Below, one piece after another: positions 34,065 to 42,200 of a stretch of DNA of 64,000 bases. A program made the position numbers and the translations under genes. This DNA is from Amycolatopsis albispora. Lineage in GTDB: Bacteria > Actinomycetota > Actinomycetes > Mycobacteriales > Pseudonocardiaceae. How positions within the stretch are numbered: position 1 is the stretch's first letter; each line of letters starts with the position of its first letter. The notes under the pieces were generated by a model. That model was not told where the DNA came from. It searched no databases and was given only the letters and a program-made list of their open reading frames with translations. The stretch lies in assembly GCF_003312875.1 (NCBI RefSeq), contig NZ_CP015163.1, forward strand, positions 8,494,001 to 8,558,000, in the 5' to 3' direction.

Positions 34065-35378
34065 ATGCCGTACGTCTTGGGGATCGACCTCGGGCACACC
34101 CGCACCACCGCCGCGGTCTGCCGCCGGGTGGGGGCCGCGTGGGGGGAGCCCCAGGTGGTCGCCCTCGACGGCGACGCCCGCTGGGTGGAGTCGGTGCTGC
34201 ACGTGGCCCAGGACGGTTCGGTGGTGTTCGGCCAGGAAGCCGCCCGGCGCGCGCTGGCCGAGCCACAGAGCGCGGCGCGTGGCTTCCTCGGCCGGACCGG
34301 CGACGCGGTGCCGCTGGTGCTCGGCCAGCACCTCTACACCGCCGAGGTGCTGACGGCCTCGCTCGCCGGGTGGGTGGCCGACCAGGTCGCGGAGTCCTTC
34401 GGTGGCCCGGCCGACCGGATCGTGGTGGCGCACCCCGCCGGTTGGGGTCCCCACCGCCGCGCGGCGCTGCGGACCGGACTGGAGGCCGCCGGGCTGCCCG
34501 GGGTGCTGCTGCTGCCGAAGCCGGTCGCCGCCGCGGAGAACCACGTGGCGGGCGAAGCCGGGGACGAGCTGGAGCCGGGCTCGGTGCTGGCGGTCTGCCG
34601 GATCGGCGGTGAGCACGTGGACTCGGCGCTGGTGCGCCGCACGCACGCCGGGTTCGACCTGCTCGCGCACACCGGCAGCGCGCCGGGCCGGGGCAGCGCG
34701 CGGATCGACGAACTGCTCGCCGAGCACGTGCTCGCGCGGTCCGGGGCCAAGCTGCCCGCCCACGCCGAGCCCGCGCTGCGTGGCCCGATGGCCGGGTTCC
34801 GGATGGCGGGCGTGCTGGCCAAGGAACGGCTGTCGGTGGCCCCGTCGGCTTCGCTGACCGTGCCGCTGCCCGGGGTGGAGACGCCCGAGGTGCACGTGAC
34901 CAGGACCGAGCTGGAGGAGCTGGCCAGGCCGGTGCTGACCGCCGCGGTGGCGCAGCTGAAGCGGCTGGCCGAGCCGGTGCCGGACGGGGAGCTGGCCGCC
35001 GCCCTGCTGGTCGGCGGGGGCGCGCGGATACCCTTGGTCACCTTCCTCGCCGAATCGGCACTGGGCTGCCCGGTGCTGGCCGATCCGGATCCGGCCGCGG
35101 CGGTGTGCCGCGGCGCGGCGCTGGTCGCCCGGCCGCGACTGGCCGGAGAGGGCCGCCGGCCGTCACCGCGGCCACGCGGGGCGCCGGTGGAGGAGTCGAC
35201 CGCGCTCATCCCGCGGACGCTGGAACCGCCGCTGCTCGCGGGGGTGGACGACGACGAACTGGGCCCGCCGCCGCCCCGGCCGCCGGTGGAGGTCACCCCG
35301 CTGGAAGCGCCGAAGCGGTTCACCAACCCGCTGCGACGGCGGTCCGAGCGAGAACCCGAGCGAGAGGACAGCCGTTGA
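34065..35378 (+). CDS. Hsp70-like ATPase domain protein
   Basis: A 437-residue protein with the actin/Hsp70 ATPase fold. Phosphate loop 1 is YVLGIDLGHTRTTAAVCRR (residues 3-21), and the later VGGGARIPLVTFLAE and DPAAAVCRGAALVA match the adenosine and C-terminal ATPase motifs. There is no canonical substrate-binding domain: after about residue 365 the chain is Pro/Arg-rich and disordered, ending RRRSEREPERED. So it is not a true DnaK. ATG 34065 is preferred over the Cys-rich upstream extension. It is coupled to the next gene (TTGA overlap) and divergent from iniBAC, suggesting a sensing or regulatory role. Confidence 0.8.
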   Translation: MPYVLGIDLGHTRTTAAVCRRVGAAWGEPQVVALDGDARWVESVLHVAQDGSVVFGQEAARRALAEPQSAARGFLGRTGDAVPLVLGQHLYTAEVLTASLAGWVADQVAESFGGPADRIVVAHPAGWGPHRRAALRTGLEAAGLPGVLLLPKPVAAAENHVAGEAGDELEPGSVLAVCRIGGEHVDSALVRRTHAGFDLLAHTGSAPGRGSARIDELLAEHVLARSGAKLPAHAEPALRGPMAGFRMAGVLAKERLSVAPSASLTVPLPGVETPEVHVTRTELEELARPVLTAAVAQLKRLAEPVPDGELAAALLVGGGARIPLVTFLAESALGCPVLADPDPAAAVCRGAALVARPRLAGEGRRPSPRPRGAPVEESTALIPRTLEPPLLAGVDDDELGPPPPRPPVEVTPLEAPKRFTNPLRRRSEREPEREDSR

Positions 35379-37873
35379 CCCGACCCGCGTCGACCCGGGG
35401 CGCCGAACCGGTGCTGGACGAGCCGACCCGGCAGTTGTGCGCCGCGATCGCCGAGCGCCGGCTCACGCAGGTGCGCCTGGCCGTGGTCGCGGCCGGGGAC
35501 CACGGCAAGACCGCGCTGCTGGACCACCTGCGGGCGCTGTGCACGGCCGCCGGGCTGACCGTGGCGCGGTTCGACCCGGCGCGTGCCGACGACGAGCCCG
35601 TCGACCTGGTGCTCGCCGACGACGCGCACACCTACGGCGAAGCGGAGCTGGCCGCGCTGGCCCGGCTGCTCGGTGACGAGCGGACCGGGGTGGTGGTGGC
35701 CGCGCGCCCGCGGCCGCGCCCGGCCGGGCTGAACGCGGTGCTGAGCCGGTTGCGTGGCCAGATCCTGCTGCGCCCGCTGGAAAGGCCGCAGGTCGCCGAG
35801 CACCTGGCGGCGTACGGCGTGTCCATCGAGCTGGCCGAGTTCGTCCGCGCGCAGACCGGCGGTGTGCCCGGCCACGTGCACCGGGTGGTGACCGCGCTGG
35901 CCGCGGTGCCGCCGTCCGAGCGCGGGGAGCTGCCGCCCGCCGCGTTCGGCGGGATCCGGCAGGAACTCGACCGCGCCGAGCCGGGCGTGCTGCGCTTCCT
36001 GCTCGCCGTGGAGGCGGGTGCCGGGCCGGACATCGACCTGCTCGGCGGGCTGCTCGGGCGCGACCCGGAGGGCGTGAGCACGGTGATCGACCTCGCGCGC
36101 GCGACCGGGTTGTTCGGCGCCGACGGCACGCTGCTGCCGATCACCCTCGCCGCGCTGCGGGCGCTCGTGCCTGCCGAACGGCACGCGGCGGTGCGGCAGC
36201 GGCTGGTCGAACTGCAGTTGGAGCGCGGTGCGCCGGTGCTGCGGCTGGTGCGGCCGTGGCTGGGGAAGGCGATCGCCGGGCCGAGCGTGGCGAAGGCGTT
36301 CGAGGCGGCGGCCGACGAGGCACTGGGGTCGGACCCGGCGCTGGCGGCCCGGCTGCTGGAGGCGGCGGTCGCGGCCGGGCGCCCAGCCGCCGAGTTGGGG
36401 GCCCGCCGGGCCGAGGCGGTGGCGCTGGCCGGTGACCTGGACGGGGCGTTGCGGCTGGCCGACGAGGTCATCGCGGCTTCGGCGGCGACCGGCCGGGCCG
36501 ACGGCGCACGCGTGGCGGCGACCGCGCTGACCCACCGCGGTCAGCTGGGCCGGAGCGCGGAACTGCTGCAGTGGTCGGGCACCCGGCGGTCGCGGGCGTT
36601 CGCCGCGATCAGCCTGATCGCCACCGGCCGTCGTGCCGAAGCCGAGCGGGAACTGGAGAAGGCCGCCGAAGGCGACGGCGACGAGCCGCCGACGCTGCTC
36701 TCGGGGGCGTTGTCCGCGGTGGCACGCGGGGTGGTGGAGTCGGTCGGCGGCGCGCCGACCGCCGCACTGTCCACTTTGGTCAGCTCGGCGGAGATGCTGG
36801 AGCCGGTGGGCCGCGCGGTGCTGCTGCCGGACAGCCCGGCCGCGCTCGGCGCGCTGGTCGCGCTGCACAGCGGGGAGCTGACCATCGCCGAACCGCTGCT
36901 GGAACGCGCGCTGGCCGCGCGCACCGGCGGGGTCACCCTGCAGGCACGGCACCAGCTGCTGCTGGCCTGGATCGCGATGGTGCGCGGGGACGCGGCGCTG
37001 GCCGCGGAACGGCTGAACGCCGCCGAGGAGGTCCGGCAGCCGCGTGACTGGCTGTTCGCGGTCGGGCTGGAGGTCGGCCTGGCGCGGCGCACCAGCGACC
37101 TGACCGCCCTGCGCCGGATCTGGGGCGTGGCCTGCGAAGCGGTGATCCGGCACCCGGTGGACCTGTTCTCGTTCCTGCCGTTCGGCGAGTTCGCGATGGC
37201 CGCCGCCCGGCTCGGCGAACGCGACCGCCTCGCCCCGCACCTCGCGCAGGCGCACGCCGTGCTCAGGGGCCTCGGCGACCCGCCGCTGTGGGCGGCTTCC
37301 CTGCACTGGAGCGAACTCCACGCGGCGATCATCGCCGAACGCGCCGGTGAGGCGAAGGACCACGCCGCCGCGCTGGCCGCCTGCGCCGGGCACGGCGCGT
37401 ACTTCACCGCGGTGGCGGACGCGGCCGCGTGCTGGCTGAAGGTGCTCGCGGGCGACATCGACGCCGAAGAGGTCGAAGCGGCGGCGCACGCGCTGCGCGG
37501 CAGCGGGCTCTGGTGGGACGGCGCGCGGCTGGCCGGGCAGGCGGCGATCCGCACCACGGACCGCAAGGCGATGGTCGCGCTGCTCGACTGCGCGCGGATG
37601 CTGCAGGGTACGTCGGCGGCTTCGCCGTCACCGCCCGCCGAAGGCGCCGCCACCGAGGACAGCCCGGGCGCGGCGCGGCTGAGCGACCGCGAGCTGCAGG
37701 TGGCCGAGCTGGTGCTGGGCGGCATGACCTACAAGGAGGTCGGCGCGCGGCTGTTTATCTCGGCGAAGACGGTCGAGCACCACATGGCGCGGATGCGGCA
37801 GCGGCTGGGTGCGGGGAGCCGGGCGGAACTGCTGGCGCAGCTCCGCGAGCTGCTCGGGGACCGTCCGAAGTAG
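35375..37873 (+). CDS. Large ATPase-LuxR regulator (IniR/MalT-like)
   Basis: An 832-residue STAND-type regulator. TTG 35375 is supported by GAGAGGA 6 nt upstream and overlaps the Hsp70-like stop. The P-loop is VAAGDHGKTALLDHL (about residues 36-50), followed by LVLADDAHTYGEAELAALARLLG (Walker B-like). The middle is Ala-rich, TPR-like helical repeats. The LuxR DNA-binding domain is at the end: LSDRELQVAELVLGGMTYKEV and FISAKTVEHHMARMRQRLG (about 768-825). In mycobacteria a protein of this kind, IniR, controls iniBAC; the divergent position here supports the same assignment, but orthology needs a search. Confidence 0.82.
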   Translation: MTRPASTRGAEPVLDEPTRQLCAAIAERRLTQVRLAVVAAGDHGKTALLDHLRALCTAAGLTVARFDPARADDEPVDLVLADDAHTYGEAELAALARLLGDERTGVVVAARPRPRPAGLNAVLSRLRGQILLRPLERPQVAEHLAAYGVSIELAEFVRAQTGGVPGHVHRVVTALAAVPPSERGELPPAAFGGIRQELDRAEPGVLRFLLAVEAGAGPDIDLLGGLLGRDPEGVSTVIDLARATGLFGADGTLLPITLAALRALVPAERHAAVRQRLVELQLERGAPVLRLVRPWLGKAIAGPSVAKAFEAAADEALGSDPALAARLLEAAVAAGRPAAELGARRAEAVALAGDLDGALRLADEVIAASAATGRADGARVAATALTHRGQLGRSAELLQWSGTRRSRAFAAISLIATGRRAEAERELEKAAEGDGDEPPTLLSGALSAVARGVVESVGGAPTAALSTLVSSAEMLEPVGRAVLLPDSPAALGALVALHSGELTIAEPLLERALAARTGGVTLQARHQLLLAWIAMVRGDAALAAERLNAAEEVRQPRDWLFAVGLEVGLARRTSDLTALRRIWGVACEAVIRHPVDLFSFLPFGEFAMAAARLGERDRLAPHLAQAHAVLRGLGDPPLWAASLHWSELHAAIIAERAGEAKDHAAALAACAGHGAYFTAVADAAACWLKVLAGDIDAEEVEAAAHALRGSGLWWDGARLAGQAAIRTTDRKAMVALLDCARMLQGTSAASPSPPAEGAATEDSPGAARLSDRELQVAELVLGGMTYKEVGARLFISAKTVEHHMARMRQRLGAGSRAELLAQLRELLGDRPK

Positions 37874-37881
37874 ACAGCGGG

Positions 37882-38290
37882 GTCAGCGGAGTCCTTGCCC
37901 GGCGCCGGGGGTCGTACTGGCGGCGGGCGTGCTCGATGCGTTCCCAGGCTGGGCGGAACTGCTGGCCCACTTCCGCGAAATGCGCGGGGACGTCCGAAGT
38001 GGATATTCCAGTCAGCGGAGCCCTTGCCCGGCGCCGAAGATGCGGTGGGGGTCGTACTGGCGGCGGGCGTGCTCGATGCGTTCCCAGGCTGGGCGGAACT
38101 GCTGGCCCACTTCCGCGAAATGCGCGGGGACGTCCGAAGTGGATATTCCAGTCAGCGGAGCCCTTGCCCGGCGCCGAAGATGCGGTGGGGGTCGTACTGG
38201 CGGCGGGCGTGCTCGATGCGTTCCCAGGCTGGGCGGAACTGCTGGCCCACTTCCGCGAAATGCGCGGGGACGTCCGAAGTGGACATCCCA
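37882..38290. repeat. Tandem repeat, 140-bp unit (three copies plus gene tail)
   Basis: Units begin gtcagcggag at 37882 (129 bp, with an 11-bp deletion), 38011 and 38151 (140 bp each, near identical); the flavoprotein gene tail begins the same way at 38291. Each unit, read on the minus strand, encodes the tail ARRQYDPHRIFGAGQGLR plus stop. The region fills the 418-bp gap between the LuxR-type gene and the flavoprotein gene; nothing else is seen there. Confidence 0.92.
38152..38286 (-). pseudogene. Duplicated flavoprotein C-terminal fragment (44 codons)
   Basis: A mini-ORF with ATG 38286 encodes MSTSDVPAHFAEVG, then QQFRPAWERIEHARRQYDPH and RIFGAGQGLR before its stop. The last 16-18 residues are identical to the end of the adjacent flavoprotein. 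Its ATG is unique to this copy: the other two units have ATA there. It is most simply a gene fragment from tandem duplication, with no ribosome site recognised. Whether it is translated is unknown. Confidence 0.55.
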
Positions 38291-38291
38291 G

Positions 38292-39635
38292 TCAGCGGAG
38301 CCCTTGCCCGGCGCCGAAGATGCGGTGGGGGTCGTACTGGCGGCGGGCCTGTTCCAGGCTTTCCCAGGCCGGGCCGAACTGCTCGGCCCAGTCCGCCGGT
38401 GACATCGGCAGCGCGTTCGACGGGTACACCGTGCCGCCGAGTGCCTTCGCCTGCCGGTACAGCTGGAGGTTCAGTTCGGTCAGCCGTGCGTTCTCCATCG
38501 GGTCGGCGGGTTTTCCGGTGCGCAGCAAGGAGAACAGCCACACCAGCGTGCCATCGGGCACCCGCAGCAGCGGGGTGTGCAACGCGCTCGCGCGGACCGG
38601 GTACAGCATCACCAGCCCGCTGCCGCCGAGGTCCTCCCGGCGGGTTTTCGCCAGTGTTTCCGCCACCACCCCGCCGGCCACCTCGTCCGGCAGGAAAACG
38701 TTCAGCCACGGGTGCGGGTGGAACCAGCTGCCCTCCGCGCGAAGGGCCGCTTCACCCTCCTCCATCCGGTTCAGGAAGTCGAAGTAGGTGGTGTCCTCGA
38801 CCTCCATCCGGTCGAAGCGCAGGTCGTCGAGCGAAGCGGTCGAATAGGTGACCGCTTCGAGCATGTGCGTCCAGTCGCCTTCGTCGAGGATCAGCTGGCC
38901 CTCCACGTAGTCGAACCGGCCGTCGCGCACGACCGTGCGCTGGTCGGCCAGGAACGCGGGAAGCGAGCGGTAGTACAGCTTCCACCGCCGCGCGGTCGGC
39001 GGCGCGGGCACCAGCCGGAGCTTCACGCGCGTGATCACCCCGCACAGGCCCAGCCCGCCGCGCACCGCGTCGAACAGGTCGTCGCCGGGGCGGCAGGTGC
39101 GGACCTCGCCGGTGCCGGTGACCACCTCCAGCTCGGTGACGTTGTCGGTCTGCGTGCCGTGGTGGGGGGCGGCGCCGCCGATCCCGCCGACCACCAGCGT
39201 GCCGCCGACGGTCAGCTCCAGGTAGTCGGTGAGCACCGGCGGGGTCAGCCCGAGCGGCAGCGTCAGGTCGAGCACCTCGCGCCAGCGCGCACCCGCGTCG
39301 ACGATCGCCTCGGTGCCGTCGACCTCGCGGATCGGCGGCAGGCTCCGCACGTCCAGTACGATGCCGCCTTCGGCCTGCTCCTGGCCGAACGGCGAATGCC
39401 CGGCGCCCCTGGCGGACACCGGCAGGCCGTGCTCGGTGGCGAAGGTGATCGCGGCGGAGACGTCGGCGAGTGAAGCCGGGCGCACCACCGCGGCCGGGCG
39501 GGAATGCACCAGGTGGCCGAAGTCCTGCGCGGCAGCGGCGAGCGCGCAGTCTGTCCGGTCGACTTCGCCGTCCGGGACGGACAGCCAGGCGATGATCGGC
39601 CCCGAACCGTGGTCGCCTGGCTGTCCTGGCTGCAT
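38292..39635 (-). CDS. FAD-linked oxidoreductase, cytokinin-dehydrogenase/BBE-like
   Basis: A 447-residue flavoprotein of the PCMH/VAO fold. The FAD-binding half has VRPASLADVSAAITFATEHGL and ARGAGHSPFGQEQ; the His of GHS (about residue 81) is the covalent FAD attachment site in cytokinin dehydrogenases. LELTVGGTLVVGGIGG and VTELEVVTGTGEV complete the domain. The C-terminal half carries HPHPWLNVFLP, a plant cytokinin-oxidase-like motif, and ends QARRQYDPHRIFGAGQGLR. The substrate is unknown; secondary amines are possible. The gene follows the zincin gene by 10 bp. Its tail is repeated three times downstream. Confidence 0.85.
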   Translation of the reverse strand: MQPGQPGDHGSGPIIAWLSVPDGEVDRTDCALAAAAQDFGHLVHSRPAAVVRPASLADVSAAITFATEHGLPVSARGAGHSPFGQEQAEGGIVLDVRSLPPIREVDGTEAIVDAGARWREVLDLTLPLGLTPPVLTDYLELTVGGTLVVGGIGGAAPHHGTQTDNVTELEVVTGTGEVRTCRPGDDLFDAVRGGLGLCGVITRVKLRLVPAPPTARRWKLYYRSLPAFLADQRTVVRDGRFDYVEGQLILDEGDWTHMLEAVTYSTASLDDLRFDRMEVEDTTYFDFLNRMEEGEAALRAEGSWFHPHPWLNVFLPDEVAGGVVAETLAKTRREDLGGSGLVMLYPVRASALHTPLLRVPDGTLVWLFSLLRTGKPADPMENARLTELNLQLYRQAKALGGTVYPSNALPMSPADWAEQFGPAWESLEQARRQYDPHRIFGAGQGLR

Positions 39636-39645
39636 ACCGGGCAGA

Positions 39646-41856
39646 TTACCCGGCCGCGTCGATGGCTTCCGCCGTTTCGCGTGCCTGCTGCCGGATTCCG
39701 TCCAGCACCAAGGGGTTGAGGTTCTTGTTCTCGAAGGTCCGGACCAGCTGGCGCAGCACGTCGTGTGCCTGCTCGGGGTGCCCGGCCTTCGCCTCGGCCA
39801 TGGCCTGCGTCCGCATGGCCAGGTTCAGCGTCACGTTGTCCACGCCGTCCTCCGGCGCGAGCGAAGCCTCGGCGACCTGGCCGAGCAGGCTGGCCGCCTC
39901 GGTACCGTTCGCCTCCCGGACGCGGAGCGTCTTGTCGGTGGTCAGCTCCTTGAAGTCGCGCTGCTGGTTGATCCCCTTGACCAGCCTGCCGTACACGGCC
40001 AGCGGGTGGTCGGGGAAGCGGTCGAGCAGCGTTTCGATCGCGGAGACGCCCTTGCCGAGCTGGCTCGCGTCCGACCCGAGCAACGCCAGCAGCTGGCCCT
40101 GCTCCTCGCCGAGCAGCAGTTCGGCCGCGGCCTCGTCGGCACGGGTGGCGGGCGGGCGCACGCGGAGCCGCAGCACCGGCGAAAGTATCCGCGAGCCGTC
40201 ACCGGCGATGTAGGTGGCCCGCAGCCGGTAGGTGCCCGGTGCCTCGAACAGGAACCCGTCGGCGCCGAACCCGATGTACGCGCTCTCGTACAGCGCGGGC
40301 TTGTCCACGCCCACCCGCACCGCGCGGTCCTCGTCCACGCAGTGACGCAGCATGGGGCGGTAGCGCACGGTCCGGCCGGACGGCTGCTGCACGGCGATCG
40401 AGACGAGGTCGTCGTTCGGGTGCAGGTACCCGTGGGTGTCCCGGCCACGCAGCTCGGTGCCCGACAGCTTCAGCTCGACCACCACCGGCTCCCCGTAGGC
40501 GAACCCGGACTTCGGCGAGCGCAGGTCGAGCGCCAGCCCCGAGTTGTCCACCAGCGGGGTGTCGAACAGGTCGGGATCCACCTCGGCGGCCCCGGTGCCG
40601 AACGCGTTCGCGCCCATCACCACGTTGCGGTAGTAACCGTGCCGCAGGTGCACCAGCTCGTTTTCGGTGAACTGGAACGGGAAAGCGGCCCAGTAGGCGG
40701 CCGCGCCGCCCGGCCCGTTCGCCGACTGCTGGTACTTCCAGTCGTAGTTCATCCAGGACAGGTCACCGAGGCCGCCGTTCGGGCCGAGCGGGGCAGGCGG
40801 GTTCGCCAGGTTCTTCTGCCACGAGTGCAGCAGGTTGAACGCGTGGCCCAGTTCGTGCACGTAGGTGCGCAGCTGCGAGCGCTGGGTGGCCGCGTCGGCG
40901 CCGCCGATGGCGTCGTAGAACACCGCCGCGCCCTGGCGCTGGAAGGCGTCGCCGTAGTCGAACATGATGCCGCGGTAGCCGCCGTCGTGGGAGGTGGCCA
41001 CCAGCATCCACACCTGCCAGCGCGGGGTGTTGGTGAAGCCGCTGAAGTGGTTGACCATGGCGGCGTGCAGTTCGGCGTCGTTCCACTTGGCGTTCGCGCC
41101 CGCCGCGCCGACCGGGATGACGTTCGTGCCGCCGGTGGTGAGCAGCTCGATCCCGGCTTCGGCGAACGCGCCGGGCACGGTGAGCACGCGGGCCGGGCTA
41201 CCGGCCGGCTGCGGCAGCGAACCGGTGTTGTAGGACAGGAACGGCACGGTGCCCGCGACGGAGTCCTGCTCGTAGGAAACGGTGCGGAAGAATCCCGACT
41301 CGAACGGGCAGAAATAGGTGGCGCCGGGGCTGTTCGACGCGGTCAGGAATTCCAGCGTGCCCGGTTTCGGCGATTCGAAGAGATTCGCGCGGCCGATGGT
41401 CAGCCGGATCTTCGGCGCGCCGGCGGACCAGGTGAAGGTGCCGGTGCCCTCGATCTTGACCTGGCTCGCGGTGGTGGTCACCGTCGGCGAATGCACGATG
41501 AAGGAACCGAAATAGGTGGTGGTGGCACCGGAAACGGTGAAGAAGTCGCCGCTGACCCGGCGCGTCGGGCGGTTGCCGTCCACGTCTACCCGCAGCGCCA
41601 GCTGCCAGCTGCCGCTCGTGCTGCGGTAGCGGCCGCGCACCAGCCGCTTGCGGATGACGATCGGCGGGATCGGGATGGGCACCGGCGGCGCCGCCGCGGT
41701 GTCCTCGGTTTCGGCGGCGGGGGCGCGCGTTCCGTCCGCCGCGGCCGTGCCGTGGCCGTTGGTGGCCATCACCTCCGGCTCGGCCTCCACTGGCCGGTCG
41801 ATGACGCCGGTTTCGGTGTTCGCACCGCCTACCGTCGGATCGGAGATACCCAGCAT
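39646..41856 (-). CDS. Zincin-type metallopeptidase-like protein
   Basis: A 736-residue protein. ATG 41856 has AGGAAGGGG 7 nt upstream and starts MLGISDPTVGGANTE; a longer frame to 42033 exists but lacks such a site. The zinc motif HELGHAFNLLHSW (HExxHxxxxxH) is near residue 333, with YDAIGGADAATQRSQLRTYV before it and a Met-containing turn (LSWMNYDW) after. N-terminal beta-rich sequence and two C-terminal domains flank it. No usual signal peptide is seen, so the location is unclear. It is the first gene of a unit with the flavoprotein. The specific family is not recognised. Confidence 0.75.
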   Translation of the reverse strand: MLGISDPTVGGANTETGVIDRPVEAEPEVMATNGHGTAAADGTRAPAAETEDTAAAPPVPIPIPPIVIRKRLVRGRYRSTSGSWQLALRVDVDGNRPTRRVSGDFFTVSGATTTYFGSFIVHSPTVTTTASQVKIEGTGTFTWSAGAPKIRLTIGRANLFESPKPGTLEFLTASNSPGATYFCPFESGFFRTVSYEQDSVAGTVPFLSYNTGSLPQPAGSPARVLTVPGAFAEAGIELLTTGGTNVIPVGAAGANAKWNDAELHAAMVNHFSGFTNTPRWQVWMLVATSHDGGYRGIMFDYGDAFQRQGAAVFYDAIGGADAATQRSQLRTYVHELGHAFNLLHSWQKNLANPPAPLGPNGGLGDLSWMNYDWKYQQSANGPGGAAAYWAAFPFQFTENELVHLRHGYYRNVVMGANAFGTGAAEVDPDLFDTPLVDNSGLALDLRSPKSGFAYGEPVVVELKLSGTELRGRDTHGYLHPNDDLVSIAVQQPSGRTVRYRPMLRHCVDEDRAVRVGVDKPALYESAYIGFGADGFLFEAPGTYRLRATYIAGDGSRILSPVLRLRVRPPATRADEAAAELLLGEEQGQLLALLGSDASQLGKGVSAIETLLDRFPDHPLAVYGRLVKGINQQRDFKELTTDKTLRVREANGTEAASLLGQVAEASLAPEDGVDNVTLNLAMRTQAMAEAKAGHPEQAHDVLRQLVRTFENKNLNPLVLDGIRQQARETAEAIDAAG

Positions 41857-42110
41857 GATGCGCCCCTTCCTGGGCAGGATGAGCATGAGCGCCAGGGCGT
41901 AGAACAATTGAGCGCCGACATGGCGGAGTGAGATTACGACTGTTTCACCCCGGCGGCGGCGAAACCCGCCGGTATGTACCCGGATGGCCCAGTTGACCAG
42001 CGGTTTTTCGTGAAGCGGTGGCATTCTTGGCAATTCACCACGCGGCTGCCGGTCGCGGTTACTGAATCACCTCGTTTCCATTCGCCGAAAAGTTGGGGCG
42101 GGGTCGCGGT

Positions 42111-42163
42111 GTCACGAATGTGGCTTTCGAGACGTTTGGCGTCTCGAAAGCCACATTCGTGAC
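42111..42163. repeat. 53-bp intergenic palindrome, copy 4
   Basis: Perfect 24-bp arms (GTCACGAATGTGGCTTTCG outside) with loop TTTGG; pairing extends 2 bp further on each side (42109-42165). It lies between the 3' end of the desaturase-fusion gene and the region upstream of the zincin gene. The remaining 250 bp up to the zincin start shows nothing else beyond its ribosome site. Confidence 0.9.
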
Positions 42164-42200
42164 ACTGGCGCGACCGAAGCCGCCGGCCGCGCGGCTTCCC

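Noticed and set aside
34065-35378. True DnaK chaperone
   Set aside because: The ATPase fold is present but the substrate-binding and lid domains are replaced by a Pro/Arg-rich tail; length is only 437.
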